Below, piece by piece: positions 44,101-52,812 of a stretch of DNA of 64,000 nucleotides. This stretch comes from Roseibium sp. HPY-6. Lineage in GTDB: Bacteria; Pseudomonadota; Alphaproteobacteria; Rhizobiales; Stappiaceae. Position 1 is the stretch's first letter, and every line of letters starts with the position of its first letter. The stretch lies in the NCBI RefSeq assembly GCF_040530035.1, contig NZ_JBEWCD010000002.1, forward strand, positions 124,001-188,000, given 5' to 3'. The position numbers and the translations under genes are program-made. The notes below the pieces were generated by a model. That model was not told the DNA's origin, did no database searches, and saw only the letters and a list, made by a program, of their open reading frames with translations.

Positions 44101-44417
44101 CCAAAAACCGCCAAAGACTTCGCGATCCCGGCACATTGAAGGCTGACACTCACGGCTTCTACGGGGTCGTCTGCCGGAGCGAGCGCACTCCCGGCAACCA
44201 GCACTTCGCCATGGGGCTTGAGCTGCCCTTTGTCGAAAATTGCACCCTTCGGCAGCTGTTCGGTGACCATTGGCCAGAGCGCTTGCTCGGTCAAAAGCCG
44301 GTCCGGGCTTTCAAGGTCACAGAGCAGGAACATTGTGACGGTGGAAAGCGCCCCGTTTTCGATTGCTTCGATGTTCATGGAGAGTGATGCGCGACTTGAT
44401 TTGATGATCGAAGGCAC
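41187..44417 (-). CDS. DUF2169 - pentapeptide-repeat fusion protein (T6SS adaptor-like)
   Basis: 1076 residues. Residues 1-300 are DUF2169-like ('STVTMFLLCDLESPDRL', 'PHGEVLVAGSALAP', 'SVSLQCAGIAKSLAVFGDRYW'), the adaptor family that loads PAAR-type proteins with effectors in Agrobacterium. Residues 330-755 are charged and helical with several coiled-coil-like stretches. From about 760 pentapeptide repeats run to the end. The GTG start at 44417 has GGAG nearby; ATG 44378 is an alternative that removes 13 residues. First gene of the six-gene cargo operon. The fusion of an adaptor with a 60-repeat beta-helix may form a scaffold around the spike. Confidence 0.75.
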   Translation of the reverse strand: MPSIIKSSRASLSMNIEAIENGALSTVTMFLLCDLESPDRLLTEQALWPMVTEQLPKGAIFDKGQLKPHGEVLVAGSALAPADDPVEAVSVSLQCAGIAKSLAVFGDRYWLLTDRGIEMSRPAPFRKMPISDQTSFGGPKHKLNPKGKGDMARQLLDSGFDAPLPNVELSQAPIRSIDEAPTPANFGPLPPDSKFRMKFAGTYDQHWMKWRAPLKPEDFNPKFHCDAPDDQQIETYFSGGEAFSITGMTHGETTLQGQLPDLRGRCFYQMAKTGELRETKMVCDTVTFFPNVRKATLAFRGLIRGEDSTGDDISHIMLAVESKKDVERPHEYYTDVFRKRTDPEIAHLHLLSDFQLMPERDPNELSEKRKAMLERAQADRIKFLQNADWGTRKAVENAGLSPDVVPPPDLTSMDDIPLVGTPTKEDIANGDFDVAELIEQAEEARRAVEERMNRELASAELQRRKLVEALPSSFAPETIQRPVVSDEVVNAYPDIELPKDLLEGLEGIVPVMSGTRNALTEDIARYGHSPDAGQQGQIDRALDILDGATGFAVPDTEESFAKAKARALRLPEGSLIADARSGLDAVDLSFLDQVDGMDEALTEQLSDFGGLKIDVPELPDFQEVASLKLDTDALLPSKEADPKAAAAIGEKLDGSKDRLREIAGHIVPDDSTDPIADIVAFGEEKLVPPLEDGISGLTPKAKADHQLDKGRQALQVAEQRLEEELPEARRLSPEPIFPIEDLAPGVPERLGAFVIEQMQKGHDFKGADLAGAVLKKVDFAGQDLSGTLFEKADLTGANFSGCNLTNAVFSGAILDDADLSGADLTSANISHASLARTKLTGATLTELDILEARLENTDASGACLENVQFITCQLDGMNLGSANLENVTILQSSGPRLCLNDARVNGFISIQTDLTALQAVHADLDRLILADSDLSGASFNQSRLDNSAVVGASSLKGGTFIKLKAFNTFFNGLTLAESCFVGSTCTSCYFHQCDMTSCDFRVSYLNTTLFGGSDLKESDFFGASLYAASLDKCDLRRCSFRDSNLYAANLSDALIASADLTNANLGLTLMGQASHG

Positions 44418-44885
44418 TCAGCTCACTCCAACGCAAGGCGACAACACAAGTAACAACGAATGGACCCATTGCAGGAAAGGCACATCCGAGTGGAGAACAT
44501 CGAGACGCTAAAGCACCGTCGTTGCTAAGACGAATTCACATCGGGGATGATAAAGATTTATGACGAAACCCGATTTTGTGCTGATTTTCGCGTTCGAAAC
44601 CCAATTTGACCGTTAACAAAACGGACCCCGTCACCCGCTGTGGTCACGGATGCCACATCACGATGACTTGCTGGAACATCAAGTTGCCCGTCGTTTTGGG
44701 ATCGAAGACGCTCTTCAGCAAGGACTGCAATGAGAATTCAGCCGCCGATTGGTTCTGCTTATTCATTGATTTGTAAAGGTTGCGTTGGAAAGTAACCGGA
44801 ACAAGGAATAAGATCAGTTGCAGGAAATGCTCAAAGCTCGAGGTAATCGGGCCGATGGTTCGCCAAAAACCTGAAAAGACGCGAA
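44418..44885. other. Divergent intergenic region, no gene recognised
   Basis: This 468-base gap lies between the divergent DUF2169 operon (minus) and the SH3/ParA operon (plus), and must carry both promoters. It includes an AT-rich part (about 44540-44620) and a small dyad CCGTT...AACGG near 44602-44616. I found no sigma-54 consensus here. Short open frames inside have no family features. Confidence 0.4.
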
Positions 44886-45269
44886 ATGCCGAGATTCGTC
44901 CCATATGCCATCGTCGTCGGGTTGTTTTTGGTGGCTTTGATGCTGATTCAGTTCCGCGACCGGTCCTATCTCTTTGACGCCGCGCGGGATGCCAGTCCGC
45001 CTCCGCCTGTCTCCAGGGTTATCTTACCGCCCACTCAGGATCCGCAGGGACCGCTTCTGTTCGTGAGCGGTGATCGTGTTGCCTTCAGAACGGAGCCGGA
45101 CTTGCAGGCCAACGTGATCGAGCGCTTCAACAAGGGCCGGGAGGTCCGGCAGAACGAAATCAACGGTGATTGGGTGTTCGTGCGCGATACGGATACGGGC
45201 CGCCGAGGCTGGATTTCCGGTCGTTACCTGAGTCCGACCAATCCGACCGGTGCCACCGCAACGAACTGA
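44886..45269 (+). CDS. Membrane-anchored SH3-domain protein
   Basis: 127 residues: one N-terminal transmembrane helix (about 5-22, 'FVPYAIVVGLFLVALMLI'), a proline-rich linker, then a bacterial SH3 domain (62-117) with 'RVAFRTEPDLQANVIERFNKG', 'DWVFVRDTDTGRRGWISGRYL'. The domain would be periplasmic and could bind peptidoglycan. Start has a GGCGA-like weak site. First of a plus-strand trio with a coiled-coil protein and a ParA-like ATPase within the T6SS locus; a cell-wall anchoring role for the apparatus is inference. Confidence 0.75.
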   Translation: MPRFVPYAIVVGLFLVALMLIQFRDRSYLFDAARDASPPPPVSRVILPPTQDPQGPLLFVSGDRVAFRTEPDLQANVIERFNKGREVRQNEINGDWVFVRDTDTGRRGWISGRYLSPTNPTGATATN

Positions 45270-45300
45270 ACTCAGCATCCGGAAGGAACGGAGATCCTGC

Positions 45301-45720
45301 ATGTCGTCACCGCAATCCATGAACCCGGCAGTTGCCAGCTTGGCCAGGACCTGCGAAGCGATTGCCAATGGCCGCTTCGACGACGTCGAAGAACTCTTTG
45401 ACGTGATAACGGATGATGCAGTCGACAGAGATATCCGTGCCCTGGCTGAAACGTTCTCCGGTATGGTGGTACAGGTAGAGGCGCGAGAGTTTCATTCCAG
45501 CCAGTTGATTGCGGAGCTGACGGAGACGAAGCGTCAGCTCGAGATGGCTGAAGCGAAGCTCCGCAAGGAAAACGCCGAACTTAAGACCCGCCTCGACAAA
45601 TTCGAAGTCAGCTACGACGAAGAAGAGGCGGAAAAGGAAGTTCAAGAGGTCAGCGATACGGAGTATTTTCGTTCACTGCAGTCCCGCGCAAAGGACCTCA
45701 GATCCCGTTACAAATCATAA
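45301..45720 (+). CDS. Small coiled-coil protein
   Basis: 139 residues from ATG 45301, preceded by AAGGAACGGAG. The first 60 residues are mixed; residues 65-130 form a charged coiled coil ('SQLIAELTETKRQLEMAEAK', then 'LRKENAELKTRLDKFEVSYD'). No membrane segment or known family. It sits between the SH3 protein and the ParA-like ATPase, with 31- and 54-base gaps, so it is probably a linker between those two. Function is unknown. Confidence 0.65.
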   Translation: MSSPQSMNPAVASLARTCEAIANGRFDDVEELFDVITDDAVDRDIRALAETFSGMVVQVEAREFHSSQLIAELTETKRQLEMAEAKLRKENAELKTRLDKFEVSYDEEEAEKEVQEVSDTEYFRSLQSRAKDLRSRYKS

Positions 45721-45774
45721 GCACTGACCAACCGAGCCTGATTGCGGCGGGTGCCGCCTACCTGGAAAAGCGAC

Positions 45775-46548
45775 TTGACCAAGATAATCTCCACTCACTC
45801 CTATCGCGGCGGCACGGGTAAATCCAACGTCACCGCAAATCTTGCAGCCGCTCTTGCCCTGAGAGGGCACCGCGTGGGAATCGTGGACACGGATATTCAG
45901 TCACCCGGCATCCACGCCCTGTTCAAGGTTGATCTGAACACTGTCAAACACACGCTCAACAATTTCCTTTGGGGCCATTGCGGCATTACGGATACCGCGC
46001 TCGACGTCACTGCGAATGTCGTTGATGGACAGGGACAGTCGCAGGTGCCTGAGGGTGGGCGCGTGTTTTTGGTACCCTCCTCCATCAAGACTGGTGAGAT
46101 CGCCCGTATCTTGAAAGAAAAGTATGATGTTGAGGATCTGAACCGGGGGTTCATCGAACTTTGCCAGGGCCTGGAGCTTGACTATCTGCTGATCGACACC
46201 CACCCGGGAGTGAACGAGGAAACGCTGCTTTCAATTGCAATTTCCGACACACTTCTTCTGATCCTTCGCCCCGATATTCAGGATTATCAGGGGACTGCGG
46301 TAACTCTGGAGCTGGCGCGGAAACTCGAGGTGCCGCAGCTTTTCCTCGTCGTCAACAAGGCGCTCGAAACGTTTGATTTCAACGACCTGTCTCAGCGAAT
46401 TTTCTCAAATTACCGCACACCGGTGGCGGCCGTGTTGCCGCTCTCAACCGATCTGATCCAGATCGGCAGTACCGGACTGATCCGCACATTGCAGCAGGAA
46501 CATGCCTTCACGCGTGCCGTGGAATCGATTGTCGACGCGATCGAATAG
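45775..46548 (+). CDS. ParA/MinD-family P-loop ATPase
   Basis: 257 residues from TTG 45775 with GGAAAAG ahead; an in-frame TTG at 45742 is less likely. Deviant Walker A reads RGGTGKS (11-17), where the usual first signature Lys is Arg. Walker A' 'VGIVDTDIQSPGIHALF' and Walker B 'YLLIDTHPGVNEETLL' are typical of ParA/MinD. A C-terminal amphipathic helix may bind membrane. Such ATPases position cargo on membrane or nucleoid. Placement amid T6SS genes, behind a membrane SH3 protein and a coiled-coil protein, suggests spatial control of the machine; this is inference. Confidence 0.85.
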   Translation: MTKIISTHSYRGGTGKSNVTANLAAALALRGHRVGIVDTDIQSPGIHALFKVDLNTVKHTLNNFLWGHCGITDTALDVTANVVDGQGQSQVPEGGRVFLVPSSIKTGEIARILKEKYDVEDLNRGFIELCQGLELDYLLIDTHPGVNEETLLSIAISDTLLLILRPDIQDYQGTAVTLELARKLEVPQLFLVVNKALETFDFNDLSQRIFSNYRTPVAAVLPLSTDLIQIGSTGLIRTLQQEHAFTRAVESIVDAIE

Positions 46549-46586
46549 GAACACTGGGTCTGCAAGCAGGTCGTAGCCTGCAGGGC

Positions 46587-48143
46587 TCATTCCGACCCGG
46601 CATCATCGAACAGGCCCGTGAGGAAACTGTCGACATTCGCAAGGCGCTTTTGGCGGTCGAACTCCAGCGCGCTTTTCAACGTTTCCCATGCCAGTGTATC
46701 AAGGCCTTCAATCGGTTCGGGCTGCACACCCTCTCTTGCCACTTCATCGATAGGCCGTGAATCGAAGGGGTGCCGACCGGCCAGGATCTGAAACGCGACG
46801 CATCCCAGGGCGAATACATCATCTCGGGGGTCGCGCGGTGCGCGCTCGAATTGCTCCGGACTTGCATATGTGACGGTCAGGCTGTCCTGAATCGGATGGT
46901 CCGCGCTTGCGCTGGCAGCGGCTGCAAGACCGAAATCCAGCAATTTGATTGTCCCGTCCTGCAACAGGAAAATGTTCCCAGGCTTCAGGTCGGAATGAAC
47001 GACGCCTCTGCTGTGAGCGTAACTCAGTCCCGCACATGTTCCCCTGAGGATGCGGGCACATTCGGCCGGAGACAATGGAAGCCCCATCGCCTGTCCGAGC
47101 CTGCGGTCAAGGGCAACTCCGTTCAGAAGCTCCATGACAATGAAGACATCGGCCTTGTCCCGGTCGAAATCATAAACAGTGGTGATATTCGGATGGGCGA
47201 GGGCCTGGGATTTGCGGGCCTCGGCTTCAAGCAACCGCAGTGCTTCGGAGTCGTTTTGAAAGCTCTCGTTCAACAATTTGACGGCGACGTAGGGCTGATC
47301 ATGGCCAGCCTCGAGGCGGCGCCTGTCAACGGCCGAATAGACATAACCCATGCCACCGCGTCCGATCTCCGTGTCGAGAATGAAACGGTCCCGCAGGATC
47401 GAGCCGACACCAGCGCGCTTGACCTGGGGAGACGACAATTTATTCAGGTCTAAGCCGTCTGTCCGGGCACCGCTCGATGCGCGCCGGGCATCGGACCGAA
47501 ATCTTGCACTTTTGAAGTCGGTCAGAAACTTGTCGAGCTTGCCTGCGTCCGCTTGCCCGCTCTGGGCCTGATCTTCGGACCCGCGCATATTCCGGAAGTC
47601 CGTATAGTCGGACACGAGCGATGACAGAATCGCATCGTCGACCTTGTCGCGCATATCCTCACCCGATGCCGCCGGAGCTTGCGTAAGAAAGGGAAGGGGG
47701 GGAAGCGTTTCCTGCAATGGTGTGGTCTGTGGTGTTGCGAACGATTCCACACCTTCGTTGTTGCCACTGATCGCGCCACCTTCTTGCCATTCCGGCGTCA
47801 CCCCATGCGGCAAAGTCGGTTCATCAAACGTGTCCTCGGCATCGGCGGCAGGCAGAGTGGAGTTGCGCTCTTCCTGGAAATCCTGAGCTTCGGGGATCGT
47901 CGAGGGCGCGGTCTGGAACCCGGCCGGTGCTTCAGGCAGCTGGCTTAAGAGGATGGCTCCGAGGTCACGGGGAAGACGGCCTTCCTCAACAAGTGACCCT
48001 ATCGCCTGATGCGCTTCTTGCAGGTCTTCTGCTGATCGGGTCGCCTGCGCACGCAATTGCTTGGACAGCTTTTCATAGGAAAGTCGGCCCGACACGAAAT
48101 CGCTCATCAAACTGCGCAAGTTCATTGAACTGTCTGTCGACAA
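46587..48143 (-). CDS. Serine/threonine protein kinase (PpkA-like)
   Basis: 518 residues with a TTG start; ATG at 48125 is an alternative. Residues 1-240 are an acidic, proline-rich linker region with an N-terminal helical segment. The kinase domain (247-510) has the glycine loop GRGGMGYVYS (261-270), VAVK with Lys289, catalytic loop HSDLKPGN (383-390) with Ser replacing the usual Arg, DFG (403-405) and 'YASPEQFERAPRDPRDDVFALG'. No transmembrane segment or periplasmic sensor. It is the last gene of the hcp-clpV-activator unit, so likely part of T6SS post-translational control, together with the second kinase and the phosphatase further along. Confidence 0.85.
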   Translation of the reverse strand: MSTDSSMNLRSLMSDFVSGRLSYEKLSKQLRAQATRSAEDLQEAHQAIGSLVEEGRLPRDLGAILLSQLPEAPAGFQTAPSTIPEAQDFQEERNSTLPAADAEDTFDEPTLPHGVTPEWQEGGAISGNNEGVESFATPQTTPLQETLPPLPFLTQAPAASGEDMRDKVDDAILSSLVSDYTDFRNMRGSEDQAQSGQADAGKLDKFLTDFKSARFRSDARRASSGARTDGLDLNKLSSPQVKRAGVGSILRDRFILDTEIGRGGMGYVYSAVDRRRLEAGHDQPYVAVKLLNESFQNDSEALRLLEAEARKSQALAHPNITTVYDFDRDKADVFIVMELLNGVALDRRLGQAMGLPLSPAECARILRGTCAGLSYAHSRGVVHSDLKPGNIFLLQDGTIKLLDFGLAAAASASADHPIQDSLTVTYASPEQFERAPRDPRDDVFALGCVAFQILAGRHPFDSRPIDEVAREGVQPEPIEGLDTLAWETLKSALEFDRQKRLANVDSFLTGLFDDAGSE

Positions 48144-48188
48144 AAACCCGAGACCCTCTGTGATCGATGTCCCGATGGTTCAGTCGGC

Positions 48189-49814
48189 TCAGAGGCGTTC
48201 AAAACCATCCGGACGGGTAATGTTGTACCGGTTGAGTTTATCTATAATTGTCCGGCGGCTAACATTTAGTATGCGCGCTGCATTTGTTTTGTTCCAGTTC
48301 ACTTCGCGCATTTTCGCCTCGATCACCATGGCCTCGTACTGGCCCACGATGGATTTCAGGTCGCCCTCAGGAATAAGCGCCGGGACACGATTGTCGTGAC
48401 TGTGTTGGACGCCTGCAAGTTCCGGCGGCAAGTGGTCCAGTTCGATCGGATATCCGTCTTCTGCCATCAGACGGGCTCTGTCCAGGATGTTCTTCAACTC
48501 GCGCACATTGCCCGGATAGCCCCAGCACATAAGCGCTTCGAGCGCGTCGGACGAAAGAACCGGAACCTGTGTCCCTGACTTGGCGGCTGCGGAGCGAAGG
48601 AAATGGTCAATCAGCATCGGTATGTCCGAGGGCCGTTCGCGCAGCGGAGGCAAGTTGATGGGAAAGACATTCAGCCGGTAGAAGAGATCCTGCCGGAACT
48701 CGCCGGCCTCGATTTTCTCTTCCAGATTGATGTTTGTCGCCCCAACGATGCGCACGTCCACCTTCTCGGTTTTGGTGGATCCGACACGGCGGACTTCGCC
48801 CTCCTGGAGGAGGCGCAGCACCTTCGCCTGAAGCGCAAGCGGCATATCGCCGATTTCGTCCAGAAAGAGGGTGCCATTGTTGGCTTCGTGCGCCAGCCCG
48901 AGCTTGGTCGTGTTCGCGCCTGTGAAGGCGCCTTTGACATGTCCGAACAGTTCGCTTTCCAGAAGCGCTTCCGGCAGCGCGGCGCAATTCTGCACGACAA
49001 AGGGTTTGTCGGCCCGGTCGCTGGACATGTGGATGAACGCGGCCATCATTTCCTTGCCGGTTCCCGTCTCGCCGCGAACCAGGATCGGCACGGTTGAACG
49101 CGCGGCCTTCCCGACGAGCTTTATGGCATGCTCGATCGGCGGGCTCTCGCCGATCAGACCTTTTGGCCGGGTGGAATCGATGACAGGCTTGGGTTTCGCC
49201 TTGCGCACTTGCCTGGGCAACTCCGCGAGGTGCCTGTCGAATTGTCGTTTCAGACGCGTATTGTCTTCAAGCAGCCTTGCGTTCCACATGTAAAGTGCGG
49301 CAAGCCCGCAAAGGCTCTGAAGTTCCGTGAGCGTGTTCTCCGAAACAGCGCTGATTGTCTGGTGCGACGCGCCCGGGTTGATGACCTGCAGGATGCCGAT
49401 CGTGCGGTTGGACTGGATTGTGAGCGGCAGGATCACCAGTGCCTGCGTTTTCAGTCCGCCGTATTTGTCGTCTTCCCGAATGCGATCGAACTCATATCCG
49501 ACCACTTTGTTGATGTCGCCGAGATTGAGCGTTGTTCCGGTTGAGACGACGAACGCCGCCGGTTCCTTCATGTTGGGGAGCTTGTCCTCGCCGTAGAGGA
49601 TAACCTGCTTTCCAGTCGGCATCGCCTTGATGTAGCCGCGGTGCCTGGAGCAGGCCCGATGCAGGGTCTGACCGAAGGTATCCAGAATGAAGATGGAGGC
49701 TTCTTCGGCGCTGGTCAGATTGAGTGCGGACTCAACCACTTTGTCCATAACCGCTTCGACCTTGACGCCCGATGTCATCGCGGACGAGAGTTCGATCAAG
49801 TCTCCTAGAATCAT
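48189..49814 (-). CDS. Sigma-54-dependent activator with GAF domain (VasH-like)
   Basis: 541 residues: N-terminal GAF sensor (about 20-170), AAA+ domain with GETGTGKE (248-255), the sigma-54 contact motif GAFTGA (295-300), Walker B 'LFLDEIGDMP' and R-finger 'GEFRQDLFYRLNVFPI', and a Fis-type HTH at the C-terminus ('AARILNVSRRTIIDKLNRYNI'). VasH-type activators drive hcp operons in T6SS clusters. An exact sigma-54 promoter lies ahead of hcp in this locus, which supports that target. Forty-five bases before the kinase gene; the ATG has only a weak ribosome-binding site. Confidence 0.92.
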   Translation of the reverse strand: MILGDLIELSSAMTSGVKVEAVMDKVVESALNLTSAEEASIFILDTFGQTLHRACSRHRGYIKAMPTGKQVILYGEDKLPNMKEPAAFVVSTGTTLNLGDINKVVGYEFDRIREDDKYGGLKTQALVILPLTIQSNRTIGILQVINPGASHQTISAVSENTLTELQSLCGLAALYMWNARLLEDNTRLKRQFDRHLAELPRQVRKAKPKPVIDSTRPKGLIGESPPIEHAIKLVGKAARSTVPILVRGETGTGKEMMAAFIHMSSDRADKPFVVQNCAALPEALLESELFGHVKGAFTGANTTKLGLAHEANNGTLFLDEIGDMPLALQAKVLRLLQEGEVRRVGSTKTEKVDVRIVGATNINLEEKIEAGEFRQDLFYRLNVFPINLPPLRERPSDIPMLIDHFLRSAAAKSGTQVPVLSSDALEALMCWGYPGNVRELKNILDRARLMAEDGYPIELDHLPPELAGVQHSHDNRVPALIPEGDLKSIVGQYEAMVIEAKMREVNWNKTNAARILNVSRRTIIDKLNRYNITRPDGFERL

Positions 49815-49900
49815 GATCTCAGGAACCGTCTTTCTTGGACAGGGTTCATGAGATGGCTGCTATCAAGTACGGCCATCCCGGAATTGTCTCAGCGAGTTTC

Positions 49901-52639
49901 TCAAGCGAGGGCGTAGCTGAAAGCGCCGCCGTCTCCCAAGGCAATTTCAACACGCGTGAAATTCGCGTCTTCCGCACCCATTTGCGTCAGAAGCTCTGTC
50001 GAAAGCTCGGGCAAGATGGTGCGATTTATGATGTGGTCGATGTTGCGCGCGCCGGTTTCCACCTCGGTACACCGGGCAGCAATCGATTCGACAACTTCGT
50101 CCGAATAGACCAGCTCGAGTTTCTGGTTTTCGCGCAGACGCTTGCCGATCTTGTTCAGTTTCAGCCGGACGATCTTTTCGAGCGGTGCGCCGATCAGCGG
50201 ATAGAACGGCACAATCTGCATACGGGCCAGAAGCGCGGGTTTGAAATGCGCACTCAGGATAGGTCGGCACCCGGCGACGAGTTCGTCTGCTGTCGGCTTG
50301 GATGGGAGGCTCCCCATCTCTGTCAGAACATCCGTCGCAAGGTTGCTGGTCAGAACAACGATCGTGTTCTTGAAGTCGATCAGCCGGCCTTCTCCGTCAG
50401 AGAGCACGCCCTTGTCGAAGACCTGGTAAAACAGGTTCATGACCTCAAGGTCGGCCTTTTCGACCTCGTCGAGCAAGACGACGGAATAGGGGCGCTGGCG
50501 TACTGCTTCTGTCAGCACACCGCCTTCGCCGTACCCGACATAACCCGGAGGCGAACCGACGAGTTTGGAGACTGTGTGCTTCTCCTGAAACTCGGACATG
50601 TTGATCGAGATCAGGAAGCGCTCACCACCGAACAATTGATCCGCAATTGCCGTCGCAAGTTCGGTCTTACCAACGCCCGACGGTCCGACGAAGAGGAACA
50701 CGCCCATGGGTGCGTCGGGGTTTTGAACCCCGGCCTTGGCAGTGCGCAATGCCTGGTCGACAGCCTCGATCGCGTGGTCCTGTCCGATTACACGGCCCTT
50801 GAGGTTGTTGCCGAGCGACAGGATGGATTCGGCGTCATCCTGCACCATGCGCCCGAGCGGGACACCGGTCCAGTCGGAGATGACCTGTCCAATGGCTTCT
50901 TCGGTGACTTCAAAGGAAATCAGGGGGTCGCCCGCCTGCACCGCTTTCAGGTCAGCAGCGATTTTCGCGTAGTCTTCCGGTGTGATGTCCGGACCGGTAT
51001 CGGCGACCCCGTTGTCTGCGTCCGTTTCTTCGGCAGCGGCATCCTCCGGTTCACCGGTTTCACCGTCTTCTGCCTCCGCATCGGGGGCAACATCATCTTC
51101 CAGGCTCAATCCCAGTTCGTGCCGGATCTTGAGCAGTTGTTCCACCAGCTCCTTTTCCCGCATCCACCGGTCGGTGAGCGCATTGATCGAGGCCTCGGCA
51201 TCCGCGACTTCCTGTTCGATTTCGCTCACTTCAAGATCATGGGACGCAAAGTCGGCCTGGTGATCGCGCTGCAGCGAATCGAGCTCGCGCTGCAATTCAC
51301 CGAGACGTTTTTCCTTGAGCTCGATAACGAACGGCTTGGAGGACAGGGACAGCTTGACCCGGGCGCAGGCCGTGTCGAGCACGTCCACCGCCTTGTCTGG
51401 AAGCTGACGCCCTGAAATATAACGTGCCGCCAGCTTGGCCGCGGCAACAACGGCGTCATCCCGAATATAGACACCGTGATTTTTTTCGTACGCACCGCGC
51501 AGGCCGCGCATGATCGTGATTGCCTGCTCGGGGCTTGGTTCATCAAGCTTGATGAGCTGGAACCGGCGCTCAAGTGCCGGATCCTTTTCGATGTATTTCT
51601 TGTACTCGCTCCACGTTGTGGCTGCGATCGTGCGCAGCTCTCCGCGTGCAAGCGCCGGTTTGAGAAGATTGGCAGCATCTGCGCCACCCGCTGATCCTCC
51701 GGCGCCGATCAGCATATGCGCCTCGTCGATAAACAGAATGATCGGCTTTGCCGAGGATTTCACCTCGTCGATTATACCCTTCAGACGATTTTCGAATTCG
51801 CCTTTCACACCGGCACCGGCCTGCAGCATTCCGAGATCGAGACCGATCAGCTCGACGTTCTTGAGCATGTCGGGGACATCGTTTTCGGCGATTTTGCGGG
51901 CAAGGCCTTCAACGACTGCCGTTTTACCGACGCCGGGTTCACCGACACAGATCGGATTGTTTTTCCGCCTGCGGCCGAGCACGTCGATCATCTGCTGGAT
52001 TTCGCGGTCCCTGCAAAAGACCTGGTCGATCTTGCCGTCGCGCGCGAGCTGCGTGAAGTTGGTGCAGAACCGGGCTAACGCACTGTCCGGGTCCATCCCA
52101 GGCGCGACGGAGCGATTGCCACCGGCATCGTCACCTGCGGTCCTGGCGGTCAGGCCGGCGGTTGTCTCTTCCGACTGATCACTTATGTCACGGAAATTTT
52201 TCTTCAGTTCCGCAAACGACATGGCATCAAGCGGGCTGAGCCAGCGGTCGTCCCCGAAACGATTGGGCTTGGCGAAGATCGTTGCCAGAAGACTACCGGA
52301 GCGGACCTGATCAAGATCCAGCTCAACGGAGCTCACCAGCCAGGCGTCTGAAATCCACTCAATCAGAAGTGGAGAAAATGCGGGACGGCCCTGGTTGCCG
52401 CGCTTCATGCTTTCAAGTGTCGACTCAAGAGCTTTTTTGAAGGGGGCCGGATCGATCTCGAAATACCGGCAGGCGCTCTGAAGATCATGTTGCGCGCTGT
52501 CCGTGAAGACATGCAACAGATGCTCGATCGTGACCTCATAGTGGCCCCGCGTTACGGCGAGACCGGCTGCTGCTTCCAGCGAGCGTCTGCAATAAGTGTT
52601 TAGACGCCCGATGAGTCGGCGGAGATCTAGATCAAGCAA
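49901..52639 (-). CDS. clpV: T6SS ClpV (TssH) AAA+ ATPase
   Basis: 912 residues from TTG 52639, behind GGATGGGG. The start 'LDLDLRRLIGRLNTYCRRSL' is typical of ClpV, and the N-domain (1-150) binds contracted sheath. AAA1 has GEPGVGKT (233-240) and DEAH (305-308), a coiled-coil middle domain follows at about 430-560 with an Ala/Asp/Glu-rich linker, and AAA2 has GPSGVGKT near 650. ClpV disassembles the contracted TssB/C sheath after firing. It follows hcp by 174 bases with a terminator between, so it is transcribed by read-through or its own promoter. Confidence 0.93.
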   Translation of the reverse strand: MLDLDLRRLIGRLNTYCRRSLEAAAGLAVTRGHYEVTIEHLLHVFTDSAQHDLQSACRYFEIDPAPFKKALESTLESMKRGNQGRPAFSPLLIEWISDAWLVSSVELDLDQVRSGSLLATIFAKPNRFGDDRWLSPLDAMSFAELKKNFRDISDQSEETTAGLTARTAGDDAGGNRSVAPGMDPDSALARFCTNFTQLARDGKIDQVFCRDREIQQMIDVLGRRRKNNPICVGEPGVGKTAVVEGLARKIAENDVPDMLKNVELIGLDLGMLQAGAGVKGEFENRLKGIIDEVKSSAKPIILFIDEAHMLIGAGGSAGGADAANLLKPALARGELRTIAATTWSEYKKYIEKDPALERRFQLIKLDEPSPEQAITIMRGLRGAYEKNHGVYIRDDAVVAAAKLAARYISGRQLPDKAVDVLDTACARVKLSLSSKPFVIELKEKRLGELQRELDSLQRDHQADFASHDLEVSEIEQEVADAEASINALTDRWMREKELVEQLLKIRHELGLSLEDDVAPDAEAEDGETGEPEDAAAEETDADNGVADTGPDITPEDYAKIAADLKAVQAGDPLISFEVTEEAIGQVISDWTGVPLGRMVQDDAESILSLGNNLKGRVIGQDHAIEAVDQALRTAKAGVQNPDAPMGVFLFVGPSGVGKTELATAIADQLFGGERFLISINMSEFQEKHTVSKLVGSPPGYVGYGEGGVLTEAVRQRPYSVVLLDEVEKADLEVMNLFYQVFDKGVLSDGEGRLIDFKNTIVVLTSNLATDVLTEMGSLPSKPTADELVAGCRPILSAHFKPALLARMQIVPFYPLIGAPLEKIVRLKLNKIGKRLRENQKLELVYSDEVVESIAARCTEVETGARNIDHIINRTILPELSTELLTQMGAEDANFTRVEIALGDGGAFSYALA

Positions 52640-52752
52640 GAGCTGGCCCCATCCACTGGTTGTATGATGATCATGCCTTTTAGTACAAAATCATGTCATT
52701 TGCACTATGAGGGCATAGTTCTCCGTGTCTCGTTAAAAAATCCTGTAAAACT

Positions 52753-52787
52753 AAAAAAAAGAACCGTTCCGGCGGACGGAACGGTTC
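52753..52787 (-). terminator. Intrinsic terminator after hcp
   Basis: A 10-bp stem GAACCGTTCC (52761-52770) / GGAACGGTTC (52778-52787) with a seven-base loop. On the minus strand it is followed by eight T (A-run at 52753-52760), a strong intrinsic terminator 26 bases beyond the hcp stop. It would insulate abundant hcp mRNA from clpV. Confidence 0.9.
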
Positions 52788-52812
52788 AGTTTTATTCGAC
52801 GTTTTTGATTTA

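Noticed and set aside
49835..51415. A 526-codon open frame on the plus strand inside clpV
   Set aside because: It is antisense to a strongly conserved AAA+ gene and its translation has no family features; it reflects high-GC codon bias.
52640..52665. A second sigma-54-like promoter ahead of clpV
   Set aside because: The TGG...TTGC boxes are one base too far apart and the second box overlaps the clpV start codon.
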